Source: an uncultured Selenomonadaceae bacterium (GTDB lineage: Bacteria; Bacillota; Negativicutes; Selenomonadales; Selenomonadaceae). From it: a DNA stretch of 63,580 nucleotides. The notes under the pieces are model-generated. The model saw nothing but the letters and a program-made list of their open reading frames with translations, did no database searches and had not been told where the DNA came from. The stretch is from positions 1 through 63,580 of the forward strand of contig CAJOMO010000006.1 of NCBI GenBank assembly GCA_905235685.1. The letters are read 5' to 3'. Positions 43,547-51,509 of the stretch are shown piece by piece (position 1 is the first letter of the stretch; each line of letters begins with the position of its first letter). Made by a program: the position numbers and the translations under genes.

Positions 43547-44398
43547 TTGGCAACTGTAGCGATTAGTGACGATTTTGATTTGGGGAAAATTACGCACAGC
43601 GGGCAATGTTTCCGCGCCAAGGAAGTTGAGCCCGGCGTTTTTCGCTTCGTGACGCTGGATTATGTTATTTACATTCGGAAAATTGAGGACGGCTATTTTG
43701 ATATCAGCTGCGGCGCGGCGGAATGGGAAAATATTTGGAGCAAGTATTTCGACATTGCCACCGATTATTCCGAGATTCGCAAAGAAATTAATGCATTTGG
43801 CGCGAACAAGCCTTTCGCCGGATATTTAAACGCGGTGACGGAATTTAGCGAAGGCATTAGGATTTTGCGGCAAGATCCGTTCGAGACGCTGATTAGTTTC
43901 ATAATTAGCCAGCGCAAAAATATTCCTGCGATTCAACTTTCCATTGAGCTGATTTGTCAACATTACGGCAAACTGATTAAATCGACGCACGGCGAAGTTT
44001 ACGGTTTCCCGCACATTGACGACCTTTGCAAAGTTTCGGCTTATGAGCTGTCGACTTTTTCATTGGGCTATCGTAGCGCCTATGTTCGCGACGCCCTCGA
44101 ACGCGTTAAAGGGCTTGTGGTTGCGCTGGACGATTTGTACACCGCTTCGGACGAAAATTTGATTAACGAGCTGAAAACTATCAAAGGCGTTGGCGATAAA
44201 GTTGCGGCGTGCGTGGCTTTGTACGCTTATCACCGGCTGAGCCACGTTCCGGTTGACGTTTGGATTAAGCGCGCCATTCAAGAAGATTTTGGCGGCAAAA
44301 ATGTTTTTTCGGCGTTCGGACCATTGGCAGGCGTTTTGCAACAGTACATTTATTACTACAAGCGCGTCGGCAAGAAGGAAAGACTTGATGAGATGTAA
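43547..44398 (+). CDS. 8-oxoguanine DNA glycosylase, OGG1-like
   Basis: Bifunctional base-excision glycosylase. 283 residues: N-terminal OGG1-type domain (THSGQCFRAKEVEPGVFRF, matching the GQ-F-R motif of OGG1), then HhH-GPD with catalytic Lys in ISQRKNIPAI and Asp in HVPVDVW. Eukaryote-type OGG1 homologues are well known in clostridia and relatives. TTG start 43547 with GAAGGGGG upstream; 15 bases after aroB. Its end overlaps the start of the next gene by 11 bases. Confidence 0.88.
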   Translation: MATVAISDDFDLGKITHSGQCFRAKEVEPGVFRFVTLDYVIYIRKIEDGYFDISCGAAEWENIWSKYFDIATDYSEIRKEINAFGANKPFAGYLNAVTEFSEGIRILRQDPFETLISFIISQRKNIPAIQLSIELICQHYGKLIKSTHGEVYGFPHIDDLCKVSAYELSTFSLGYRSAYVRDALERVKGLVVALDDLYTASDENLINELKTIKGVGDKVAACVALYAYHRLSHVPVDVWIKRAIQEDFGGKNVFSAFGPLAGVLQQYIYYYKRVGKKERLDEM

Positions 44399-45554
44399 AT
44401 TTTTCGCCGCGATAATTTTCACGGCAATTTTTTTATCGAGCGCGCCGATTTTCGCACAAGCCGATTCTGAACAGGACGAAGAAATTCCCGAATTAGACCC
44501 CGCTTATAAAGACGCGCCGGTTTACGACGAAGAGGAAACGCCGCCCGAAACTTCCGCGCCGGAGGTTGACGATGAGGGCTTAGAATTTTTGGTTTATAAT
44601 GAAAATGGCGTTATGGCGTTCGCGGTAATTGCCGACCACGAGAAATATTATCTGCGTCCGATTTTGGCTAAGGGGCAGATTCAAGGGCGCGCAACCGTCG
44701 CGCAGATGAGCAAAAATCTTGACGAAATCGCAATGATTAACGCCAGCTATTTTATGCCGAGCGGCAGCTTGATTGGCGTTACGAAAATTGACGGCGATAT
44801 TGTCGGCGTGGACGATTATTATCGTTCGGCGATTGGCATTACTTACGATGAAAAAATAATTTTTGGGCGCGTGCGTTACGAGGGTAGCGTAAATTTTTAT
44901 GGCTCAAAAATGTATTTGAGCGGCGTGAATTGGGAGCGCGGCGAAAATGCGCTGATTTTGTACAATCGCTATTTTGGCAAAACGACCGGCACGAATAACT
45001 ATGGCATTGAGGTTGTTGTGCAAGACGGCACGATAACTGAAATTTACCGCGACAAAGGCAACAATGTTATTCCGTTTGACGGCTGCGTGATTAGCGCGCA
45101 CGGTACAGCCGCCGCTTTTTTTGACGACGCGCAGGTTGGTGACGCGCTGACGATTGATCAGCAAATTTTTAGTGACAACAGCGAATTTAGAAATGTGCCG
45201 ACGATAATTGGGGCAGGACCGCGGCTTGTGAAGGACGGCAAAATTTACGTGACGGCGGCGGACGAAAAATTTCCGGCGGATATTCGGGTTGGGCGCGCGC
45301 CGCGTTCGGCTGTGGGCGTGAATGCTTATGGCGATTATATTTTTGCGGTGGTGGACGGGCGGCAAGCTCACAGTCGCGGCTGTACTTTGGAGGAATGGGC
45401 GAATATTTTGCTGAAAAAATTTGGCGCGGTGAATGCGATAAATTTGGACGGCGGCGGTTCAACCGAGCTGTTTGTCAAAGACAGTCTTGTCAATATTCCG
45501 AGTGACGGGCGCGAAAGGCTGATAGGCAGTTCACTGGCGATTTTCCGCAGATAA
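44388..45554 (+). CDS. Secreted phosphodiester glycosidase-family protein (NAGPA-like)
   Basis: 388 residues from ATG 44388 (AAGGA upstream). Signal peptide MRCKFFAAIIFTAIFLSSAPIFAQA, then an acidic, Pro-containing linker (about 25-65) and the NAGPA-like domain, with INASYFMPSG, GAGPRLVKDGK, RAPRSAVGV, VVDGRQAHSRGCTL and the signature INLDGGGSTELF. Family members cleave N-acetylglucosamine phosphodiesters of cell-surface polymers. The copy-5 repeat downstream probably ends the aroC to NAGPA transcript. Confidence 0.9.
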   Translation: MRCKFFAAIIFTAIFLSSAPIFAQADSEQDEEIPELDPAYKDAPVYDEEETPPETSAPEVDDEGLEFLVYNENGVMAFAVIADHEKYYLRPILAKGQIQGRATVAQMSKNLDEIAMINASYFMPSGSLIGVTKIDGDIVGVDDYYRSAIGITYDEKIIFGRVRYEGSVNFYGSKMYLSGVNWERGENALILYNRYFGKTTGTNNYGIEVVVQDGTITEIYRDKGNNVIPFDGCVISAHGTAAAFFDDAQVGDALTIDQQIFSDNSEFRNVPTIIGAGPRLVKDGKIYVTAADEKFPADIRVGRAPRSAVGVNAYGDYIFAVVDGRQAHSRGCTLEEWANILLKKFGAVNAINLDGGGSTELFVKDSLVNIPSDGRERLIGSSLAIFRR

Positions 45555-45559
45555 AATTT

Positions 45560-45679
45560 TACACAACCAAAAAAAGAGCGCCCAAGGATGGGCGCTCCCG
45601 CGGCGCGCTTGTCACGTGATGTGACAATCCGCGCCGCCCTTTTCTTTGCCGGCGTTTCTTTTCTGGAAAAGAAATGCCG
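45560..45679 (-). repeat. Three-hairpin intergenic repeat, copy 5
   Basis: Between the convergent phosphodiester glycosidase and rimM genes, same orientation as copy 1. First hairpin CGGCATTTCTTTTCC/AGAAAAGAAACGCC (as in copy 4), GCAAAGAAAAG linker, GC-rich hairpin with TTGTCAC-N5-GTGACAA (as in copies 1 and 3), and a GAGCGCCC-type last hairpin with compensating base changes next to a T run. It mixes modules of the two subtypes. Confidence 0.85.
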
Positions 45680-45680
45680 A

Positions 45681-46187
45681 TTAAATTTCTTCAAGCATAG
45701 CTGAATCAACTACAATTTTTTTATTTGGGATGTCGATTTTTTTTATGACGGATTTAAGCGCGGGAATAAGAACTTCGCGTTCGCCGACGACTTGAAAGAC
45801 GTCATTGCTGCCGGTTTTAAAAACGTTGGCGACAGTACCGATTTTTCCGGCGGAATCAAAAACTTCGCAACCGATAATGTCAAAAGTATAAAATTCGCCT
45901 TCTTCAAGCGGGGCGGCTTCCGCGCGAGGCACGGTCAAAAATTTATTCGCAAAAGTTTTAGCAGTTTCGCGATTGTCAACGTTTTGGAATTTGATAAAAA
46001 TTTCGCCGCCGATATGCTGAACTTTTTCGATGCTAAAAATTTTCCCGCCAACAGCAACTTCAGTTAAATTATCAAAACGCCCCTCAAAATCGGTGAGCGG
46101 AATAATTTTCACTGTGCCGTCAAGCCCGCGCGCTTTGCCAACTTTGCCGATTATAATCTCAGCCGCGGATTGCAATGATTTTGTCAT
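45681..46187 (-). CDS. rimM: 16S rRNA processing protein RimM
   Basis: Binds S19 and helps mature the 30S head. 168 residues from ATG 46187: N-terminal RimM domain (IIIGKVGKARGLDGTVKI) and C-terminal PRC barrel (DIIGCEVFDSAGKIGTVANVF, REVLIPALKSVIKKID). An in-frame TTG at 46193 is less likely. The start lies 29 bases inside ylqD. trmD and rplS, normally next, are missing downstream: the gene faces a convergent operon. Confidence 0.93.
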   Translation of the reverse strand: MTKSLQSAAEIIIGKVGKARGLDGTVKIIPLTDFEGRFDNLTEVAVGGKIFSIEKVQHIGGEIFIKFQNVDNRETAKTFANKFLTVPRAEAAPLEEGEFYTFDIIGCEVFDSAGKIGTVANVFKTGSNDVFQVVGEREVLIPALKSVIKKIDIPNKKIVVDSAMLEEI

Positions 46188-46554
46188 CTTCAATCAGAAC
46201 TTCGACGTTCATAATTTCGCGCATATTGTCGCCGACTTTCAGCTCAACTTGGCGCTCAAGCGTGCCTTGAATAATTTCCGCGCCAATCGCAAGTTTCTCA
46301 ATGTTTTCTTTGCGCATATTCGCCTCGGCAATGCGTTGGCGACGCTGATTAATCTCATTGCCAAAAAATTGCTGGATTCTTGCCTCGTGCTGCGGATTAT
46401 TATCAAGTTCGCGCTGGCGGTCAATTTCAATCTGCTTAATTTCCAAATTCATCTGCTCGGCAGTTTTGGTAAAATCGCCAATCAGACGCTCTTTGAGTTT
46501 CTCGGTAAGTTTCGCCTTAATCGTAACCGGAACTTTAATTGAAATGCTATTCAT
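46159..46554 (-). CDS. ylqD: YlqD-family protein
   Basis: 131 residues, charged and helical with a coiled-coil middle (about 15-95), ending in the small beta region VGDNMREIMNVEVLIEDDKI that typifies YlqD. Function unknown; conserved in Firmicutes between the KH protein and RimM genes. It precedes rimM here with a 29-base overlap, which supports the identification. Cytoplasmic; no signal peptide. Confidence 0.8.
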   Translation of the reverse strand: MNSISIKVPVTIKAKLTEKLKERLIGDFTKTAEQMNLEIKQIEIDRQRELDNNPQHEARIQQFFGNEINQRRQRIAEANMRKENIEKLAIGAEIIQGTLERQVELKVGDNMREIMNVEVLIEDDKIIAIRG

Positions 46555-46669
46555 AAATATTTGCCTCCAAAATATTAAAATTTCACCGCGCGTATAATAT
46601 CAAAAATCCGCGTCGACGGCAATAAAAATTTATGTTATAATCTCAAAAAAACTTGCGGAGGTCTTTTCA

Positions 46670-47377
46670 GTGAAAATGATTTTATGTTTAACAATGATTT
46701 TAACGTTCCTGTTCAGCGCAACGGCATTTGCGGCGGAAGAGCGCTTGCCAATTATTTCAGTCAGCGGCGAAGGCGTCCTTGAAGTTGCGCCGGACCGTGC
46801 AACAATTTCTTTGGGCATTACTAACCGCGATAAAAATGCAACCGTTGTTCAAAATGCAAACGCCAGAATTGCTAACAACATTATCAGCGCCGTGAGCGCG
46901 CTCGGTATCGACAAGAAAAATATTCGCACCGGCAATTACAGTTTTCACCCCTACTACCGCCAGGACAAAAATAAGCAGGCTGTTCTCGACGGCTACGAGG
47001 CGAATAATACCGTAACGGTCATTGTCGACGATTTGAATTTGGTTGGAAAAGTTATCGACGCCGCGCTGTCAAATGGCGCTAACAACGTTGATTCTCTGCA
47101 ATTCGGTATTCGCAACAAAGAAAATCTGCAGGCTGAAGCTTTGCGCCTTGCCGTCCGTGACGCCCGCAATAAAGCTGAAGCTGTCGCCGCTGAACTTGGT
47201 AAAAAAATCGTTGGCATTCGTTCCGTGTCGGTAAATTCCGGTTACGTTGCCGCGCCGCGCTTTAATAAAATGGCTATGATGGAAATGTCAATGGCTGATT
47301 CCGTCGAAACGCCGATTGAAGCCGGTACTTTGAGCTGCTCGGCGAGCGTCAATATCGATTTTGAAATTAGCAAATGA
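46670..47377 (+). CDS. SIMPL-domain (DUF541) secreted protein
   Basis: 235 residues from GTG 46670, GGAGG eight bases upstream. Signal peptide ending ATAFA. The domain of the oxidative-stress-linked SIMPL/YggE family is marked by ISVSGEGVLEVAPDRATISLGI, ALGIDKKNIRTGNY and YEANNTVTVIV. Forms oligomeric periplasmic assemblies in relatives. Overlaps the next gene by four bases. Confidence 0.9.
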   Translation: MKMILCLTMILTFLFSATAFAAEERLPIISVSGEGVLEVAPDRATISLGITNRDKNATVVQNANARIANNIISAVSALGIDKKNIRTGNYSFHPYYRQDKNKQAVLDGYEANNTVTVIVDDLNLVGKVIDAALSNGANNVDSLQFGIRNKENLQAEALRLAVRDARNKAEAVAAELGKKIVGIRSVSVNSGYVAAPRFNKMAMMEMSMADSVETPIEAGTLSCSASVNIDFEISK

Positions 47378-48450
47378 ATAAACCTTATCTGCCGTCAATA
47401 GAATATATTCGCGGCGTGTCAATGCTGGGCGTGGTTGCAATTCACATTGGCGCGCAGTACTTGACAAATCCAACGCCCAATTTACATTTAATCGCAATTT
47501 TGGAAATCGCCTCGCGTTTCAGCGTCCCGATTTTCTTTTTTATTTCGGCGTTCGGGCTGTTTTACAAAATCGACTTAGCCGCGCCGTTCGATTATCTAAA
47601 ATTTTTGCGGCGAAGATTCAAAGCGGTACTCCTGCCGTATCTGATTTGGTCGGCGCTGTACCTAATTCACGACGAGTTTTTTTATGGCACGACGATTTTG
47701 GACGTATACAGCGCGCCGGAAGTTTTATTTTTCGGGCTGGCGAAATATCAGCTGTATTTTTTGGTGATACTGATTTGGTTTTACCTGCTGATGCCGCTGT
47801 GGATAATTTTAATTCGGAAAATGACGCCTGCGCGATTGGCGGGAATATTTTTGGCGCAAATCGCCTTCAACTATTTTTCGAGTTACAGCGTGGAATTATT
47901 TCAGCTGACGTATTCGCTGCCGGAAAGTTCACTGCTGCGAATGTTTTTGCAATGGCGGCTGAATTATTTGGTCTTGCATTACGTGGCGATATTTTTATTG
48001 GGCGGAATGTTGGCGGTACGTTCGGAGAAATTTTTTAAATGGCTGGCGGCGAATAAAAAAATTGTCAGCGCAACATTTTTAGCCGCATTGACAATTCATC
48101 TGGGATATTTTTACTATTTGGTTTACGTGAAAAAATTCAGCGCATTGGCGGCGATAAATACCGCTCACCAACTTTCGCCGACAGGATTTTTTTACACAAT
48201 CGCCGCGTCGATATTTTTATTTATGCTGTTTCAGTGCGTCGATTTCGGCAAACCAATTCGCGCAGGACTAAGCACGCTCGGCAAAAATTCATTCTTTGTG
48301 TACCTGTTCCACCCGCTGGCGATAACTTATTTGGCGCTGAAATTTCCTATAATGACCGCGCCCGTCACGATAATTTTTTACGCGCTGACGGTTTCAATCT
48401 CGCTGGCTGTCGGTTTAATCTGGAAAAAAATTACTAAATATTTGCCTTGA
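47374..48450 (+). CDS. Membrane acyltransferase family 3
   Basis: 358 residues with about ten membrane helices. N-terminal signature YIRGVSMLGVVAIHIGA (catalytic His of the family in VVAIH). Family members O-acetylate surface polysaccharide, LPS or peptidoglycan. Translationally coupled to the SIMPL gene. Its last 17 bases overlap the end of the convergent glycosyltransferase gene; both may modify the same surface glycan. Confidence 0.9.
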   Translation: MNKPYLPSIEYIRGVSMLGVVAIHIGAQYLTNPTPNLHLIAILEIASRFSVPIFFFISAFGLFYKIDLAAPFDYLKFLRRRFKAVLLPYLIWSALYLIHDEFFYGTTILDVYSAPEVLFFGLAKYQLYFLVILIWFYLLMPLWIILIRKMTPARLAGIFLAQIAFNYFSSYSVELFQLTYSLPESSLLRMFLQWRLNYLVLHYVAIFLLGGMLAVRSEKFFKWLAANKKIVSATFLAALTIHLGYFYYLVYVKKFSALAAINTAHQLSPTGFFYTIAASIFLFMLFQCVDFGKPIRAGLSTLGKNSFFVYLFHPLAITYLALKFPIMTAPVTIIFYALTVSISLAVGLIWKKITKYLP

Positions 48451-49387
48451 TACCGAACGCTTTAAAATCTTTGACCTGCGCGATTAACTCTTTGAAAACG
48501 TTTTGTCCGATGTCGTTATCCTTGTAAATCGCCTGTTCAAATTCCAAAATATCAAGCTGTTTCATATGTTTAACAAACTCGTCCAAAATTTTGTTATAAA
48601 AATAAAAACTCAAATTCAAACAGTGTTGAGCGTTTTCGTCCATTCCCCACTGCGCTAGACTAAATTTAAAATACTCGTAATACGCGCTCATATTGCTAAG
48701 ATCTTGCGAAATGGGCGTCATTGTTCCCCACGCTCCAATATTGCAGCGCCAAAGTGAATCCAACGAGCTGTCGAAATAAAATTTGCCGAAATGGTGCGCC
48801 AAAAAATTTCTAAAGGCGTCGGCGTTAAAAGAATCGCGCTTATCTTCCGAAAGATTTTCCAAGGCTTCCAAAATTTGTGGCGTGAAACAATTTCTAAAAG
48901 TCGTCGACGCGGTTTGAAAAAATGGCGAATTTTTTATGCCGGAAAAACTTTGACTAGGATTTTGAATAAAAGGCGAAGGCACATTTCTGCCGTCCGCTAA
49001 TTCAAGCATATTCGCGCAGGCATAACAGGAATAATCTTCGTGCTCCTCCAAAAAACTTACAGCCTTTTCAATTTTCCGCGACGAAATATAATAGTCATCC
49101 GAATCTAGGAACGCCCAATATTTTGTGTCAATCTTTCGATACGCCTTCAACGTCGAATACATAATACCCATATTTTTTTTGTTGTTAATCAGTTCCAGCG
49201 GCAATCGATATTCAGATTGATATTTTTTCAGTAACTCCAAACTGTTATCGGTTGAGCCGTCTTCAAATACCAAGATTTTCATTTTGTCAAGGTAAGTCTG
49301 TTTCGCTAAACCTTCCGCCCAGTCTCTTAAATATTTAGCTTTATTATAGGACAACGTCACAATCGTTACCAATTTTTCTTCCGGCAT
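48434..49387 (-). CDS. Family 2 glycosyltransferase
   Basis: 317 residues, GT-A fold: VTIVTLSYNKAKYLRDW at the start, FEDGSTDNS (about 42-50) and the metal-binding DSDD (about 93-96). The C-terminal half is unusual and rich in aromatic residues. No membrane segment. Single gene behind a promoter whose spacer contains nine G in a row, so expression may switch on and off. The acceptor is probably a surface glycan or glycosylated surface protein. Confidence 0.9.
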   Translation of the reverse strand: MPEEKLVTIVTLSYNKAKYLRDWAEGLAKQTYLDKMKILVFEDGSTDNSLELLKKYQSEYRLPLELINNKKNMGIMYSTLKAYRKIDTKYWAFLDSDDYYISSRKIEKAVSFLEEHEDYSCYACANMLELADGRNVPSPFIQNPSQSFSGIKNSPFFQTASTTFRNCFTPQILEALENLSEDKRDSFNADAFRNFLAHHFGKFYFDSSLDSLWRCNIGAWGTMTPISQDLSNMSAYYEYFKFSLAQWGMDENAQHCLNLSFYFYNKILDEFVKHMKQLDILEFEQAIYKDNDIGQNVFKELIAQVKDFKAFGIKANI

Positions 49388-49420
49388 TTTTAATCAACTT
49401 CCTACTATAATTTTTCTGCT

Positions 49421-49449
49421 ATAATACCCCCCCCCGCGCCCGCTGTCAA
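49421..49449 (-). promoter_or_regulatory. Glycosyltransferase promoter with G9 tract in the spacer
   Basis: Minus strand: TTGACA (49449-49444), a 17-base spacer that ends in nine consecutive G (49435-49427), then TATTAT (49426-49421), and AGGAAG plus ATG 49387. The -35 is perfect and the spacer has the best length as written. Gain or loss of one or two G would change promoter strength, as known for porA and opc of Neisseria. Confidence 0.8.
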
Positions 49450-49457
49450 TGTTTTAG

Positions 49458-49491
49458 AAAAAAATCAGCGCGGCATTTTCTACCACGCTGA
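49458..49491 (-). terminator. Terminator of the thiol-redox operon
   Basis: TCAGCG (complement of 49491-49486) with CGCTGA (complement of 49470-49465) and further G-C pairs around one mismatch, then seven T on the minus strand (49464-49458). It follows the gpx stop by 26 bases and isolates the glycosyltransferase promoter. Confidence 0.8.
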
Positions 49492-49517
49492 CCAAAATAT
49501 TTATTCGCGAGAAAATT

Positions 49518-50063
49518 TTAAAGCAAAGCCTCAATATCCTTAGCAATAGATTCGGGCGTAATCATCGGCTCGAAACGTGCAATGACTTCGCCGTTTTTGT
49601 CGATTAAAAATTTCGTGAAGTTCCATTTGATATCGTCGACTTCAAGGTATTCGGGGAAATTTTTTTGCAGTGCGTCCATCAAAATCGGCGTCATTGGGCT
49701 GGATTCGTCGAAGCCGGCAAATTTTTTCTGCGCGACAAGATATTTAAAAAGCGGTTGTGCATTTTCGCCGCGGACGTCGCCCTTTTCAAAAATCTGGAAA
49801 GTCACGCCGTAATTCAGCTTGCAAAAAGTTTGAACTTCCTCATTAGTGCCAGGCTCTTGACCGGCAAATTGGTTGCACGGAAAACCGAGAATTTCTAAGC
49901 CTTTGTCCTTGTACTCGGTGTAAAGTTTCTGCAGACCTTCAAATTGTGGAGTGAAACCGCACTTGCTCGCCGTGTTGACGATAAGCAAAACTTTTCCGCG
50001 ATAATCGGCAAGAGATTTTTCAACGCCGCGATTCGTCTTGACCGTGAAATCGTAAACGCCCAT
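49518..50063 (-). CDS. Glutathione-peroxidase-family thiol peroxidase
   Basis: 181 residues. The catalytic tetrad of the Cys-type enzyme is visible: Cys in [10 protein letters not shown] (about 35), Gln in [13 protein letters not shown], Trp-Asn in IKWNFTKF. The second Cys in FPCNQF can act as resolving Cys, so thioredoxin rather than glutathione is the likely reductant. Last gene of the csoR-like / reductase / glutaredoxin / gpx operon; ATG directly follows the glutaredoxin stop (TAAATG). Confidence 0.94.
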   Translation of the reverse strand: MGVYDFTVKTNRGVEKSLADYRGKVLLIVNTASKCGFTPQFEGLQKLYTEYKDKGLEILGFPCNQFAGQEPGTNEEVQTFCKLNYGVTFQIFEKGDVRGENAQPLFKYLVAQKKFAGFDESSPMTPILMDALQKNFPEYLEVDDIKWNFTKFLIDKNGEVIARFEPMITPESIAKDIEALL

Positions 50064-50297
50064 TTAATTGCCTCCAATCAGCGCGTCAATTTTCGCTTTG
50101 TCGAAACCAAGCACAAAATTTTTGCCGTCTTCAGTGATAACCGGCACCATGGTATCGCCGCTGATTTGCGCGCATTCTTTGGCGTAATCTTCGTTTTCCT
50201 CAATGTTGCGGACTTCGAACTCAACGCCTTTGGACGTGAGATATTTTTTCGCCTTGTCGCACCAGGGGCATTGCGTGATAGAATAAACTTTAATCAA
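50064..50297 (-). CDS. Glutaredoxin-like redox protein
   Basis: 77 residues, thioredoxin fold: ITQCPWCDKAKKYL (active-site CPWC at 10-13), TMVPVITEDG with the cis-Pro, and FDKAKIDALI. NrdH/Grx type. Located between a thioredoxin-reductase-like gene and a thiol peroxidase, so it probably carries electrons between them. Confidence 0.92.
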   Translation of the reverse strand: MIKVYSITQCPWCDKAKKYLTSKGVEFEVRNIEENEDYAKECAQISGDTMVPVITEDGKNFVLGFDKAKIDALIGGN

Positions 50298-50303
50298 ATT
50301 AAA

Positions 50304-51191
50304 TCACCCTTTCAGTTTGGATAAATATTTTTCGGCAAGCAAAGCCGCAGTCGTGCCGTCAGACGCCGCGGTTGTCAATTGGCGAATTTCCTTTTCGCGA
50401 ACATCGCCCGCCGCAAATACGCCCGCAATTTCCGTCCGGCAATCTTCACCGGCAATTATGCGGTTACTGCCCGAAAGTTTCAGTTCGTCTTTAAAAAGCG
50501 CTGTATTCGCCTCGACGCCGATATTTACAAAAATGCCATCAACCGCAAGATTTTTCGCCGCGCCGCTTTTTTTATCGAGAATGTCAATGTTTGAAAGTTT
50601 GCCGTCGCCGTGCAGCGCCGTAATTTCCGTCTGCAACATAATTTCGACTTTAGGATTTTGACGCAGGCGATTTTGCGAAACCTCATCTGCGCGAAAATCG
50701 GAGCGGTGAATCAAGTACAATTTTTCGGCGTATTTAGTCAAAAAATTAGCCGCGTCTACAGCCGCATTGCCGCCGCCCATTACCGCAATAATTTTTCCGT
50801 TGTACATATGCCCGTCGCAAAGTTCGCAGTAGTGAACGCCGCGCCCCGCATATTTTTTTTCTTCGGGCAAAGGCAATTTCCGCCGATTCATACCGCTGGC
50901 GATTATCACCGCGTCGGTTTCGTAAATTTTTTCCTCAGTTTCGATGATTTTAGGATTTTCGCGCAGGACAACTTTTTGAATAGTATCGAACTCGTCAATG
51001 ACCGCGCCGAAATTTTCAGCCTGTTTTTGAACGGTAGCAATTAAATCGCCGCCCGCCACGCTGATAAATCCGGGGTAATTTTCGATACCAACCGCATTGG
51101 CGATTTGTCCTCCGATTATTCCGTTTTCCAAAACGAGCACGTCAAGATTCATACGCCCGCAATACAGCTTGTGAAGAATTTTTTTCGCCAT
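50304..51191 (-). CDS. Thioredoxin-reductase-like flavoprotein lacking the N-terminal FAD motif
   Basis: 295 residues from ATG 51191 (GAGG seven bases upstream). The TrxB body is intact: GGQIANAVGIENYPGF, redox-active CELCDG, NADPH motif GGGNAAVDAA and the C-terminal FAD motif GVFAAGDV with TTAASDGTTAAL. The normal N terminus, with strand, GAGPAGL loop and helix, is replaced by the short MAKKILHKL, joining at LYCGRMNLDVLVLE. Without the first FAD-binding loop, flavin binding is doubtful. No lost frame was found upstream, where the CsoR-like gene ends ten bases away. It may be a decayed gene or a specialised form. Confidence 0.8.
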   Translation of the reverse strand: MAKKILHKLYCGRMNLDVLVLENGIIGGQIANAVGIENYPGFISVAGGDLIATVQKQAENFGAVIDEFDTIQKVVLRENPKIIETEEKIYETDAVIIASGMNRRKLPLPEEKKYAGRGVHYCELCDGHMYNGKIIAVMGGGNAAVDAANFLTKYAEKLYLIHRSDFRADEVSQNRLRQNPKVEIMLQTEITALHGDGKLSNIDILDKKSGAAKNLAVDGIFVNIGVEANTALFKDELKLSGSNRIIAGEDCRTEIAGVFAAGDVREKEIRQLTTAASDGTTAALLAEKYLSKLKG

Positions 51192-51200
51192 AAGCATACC

Positions 51201-51509
51201 TCATTTCAAAAATTGCTCGATAGCTTTGTTGAGATTTTCAATGGACGCGCTGTCGCCGGTTTTAATCGCGTCGACAATGCAATGCTCCATATGATCCTTC
51301 AAAATAATTCGGCTGACGGCTTTAATCGCGGCGTCGACTGCCGAAAGTTGAATCAAAACTTCGCTACAATCGCGCCCTTCGGCAATCATACGTTTCACAG
51401 ACTCCATATGTCCGATAAGCCGTGCCATTCGATTTAAAACCGCCTTAGTTTGCGTGTGCGTGTGCTTAATCACCGTGCCGTCCGGCAAAATGTGTTCGTG
51501 TTCAGTCAT
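51201..51509 (-). CDS. CsoR/FrmR-family metal- or sulfur-sensing repressor
   Basis: 102 residues, all helical. Cys in EGRDCSEVL, His and Cys in KDHMEHC: the Cys-His-Cys set of copper-sensing CsoR, although CstR persulfide sensors and RcnR/FrmR types have related sets. The N-terminal stretch HEHILPDGTVIKHTHTQT is His-rich, which could add metal ligands. Heads the thiol-redox operon, which argues for a thiol, persulfide or copper stress signal. The ATG overlaps the upstream gene end by four bases. Confidence 0.85.
   Translation of the reverse strand: MTEHEHILPDGTVIKHTHTQTKAVLNRMARLIGHMESVKRMIAEGRDCSEVLIQLSAVDAAIKAVSRIILKDHMEHCIVDAIKTGDSASIENLNKAIEQFLK

Noticed and set aside
3446-45679. The hairpin repeats as IS-element ends or rho-independent terminators only
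   Set aside because: No transposase lies near any copy, and a simple terminator does not explain the shared linker and middle palindrome; reported as a composite repeat instead.
48434-48450. Overlap of acyltransferase and glycosyltransferase ends as a frameshift or mis-assembly
   Set aside because: Both proteins end normally; a 17-base tail-to-tail overlap is ordinary in compact genomes.
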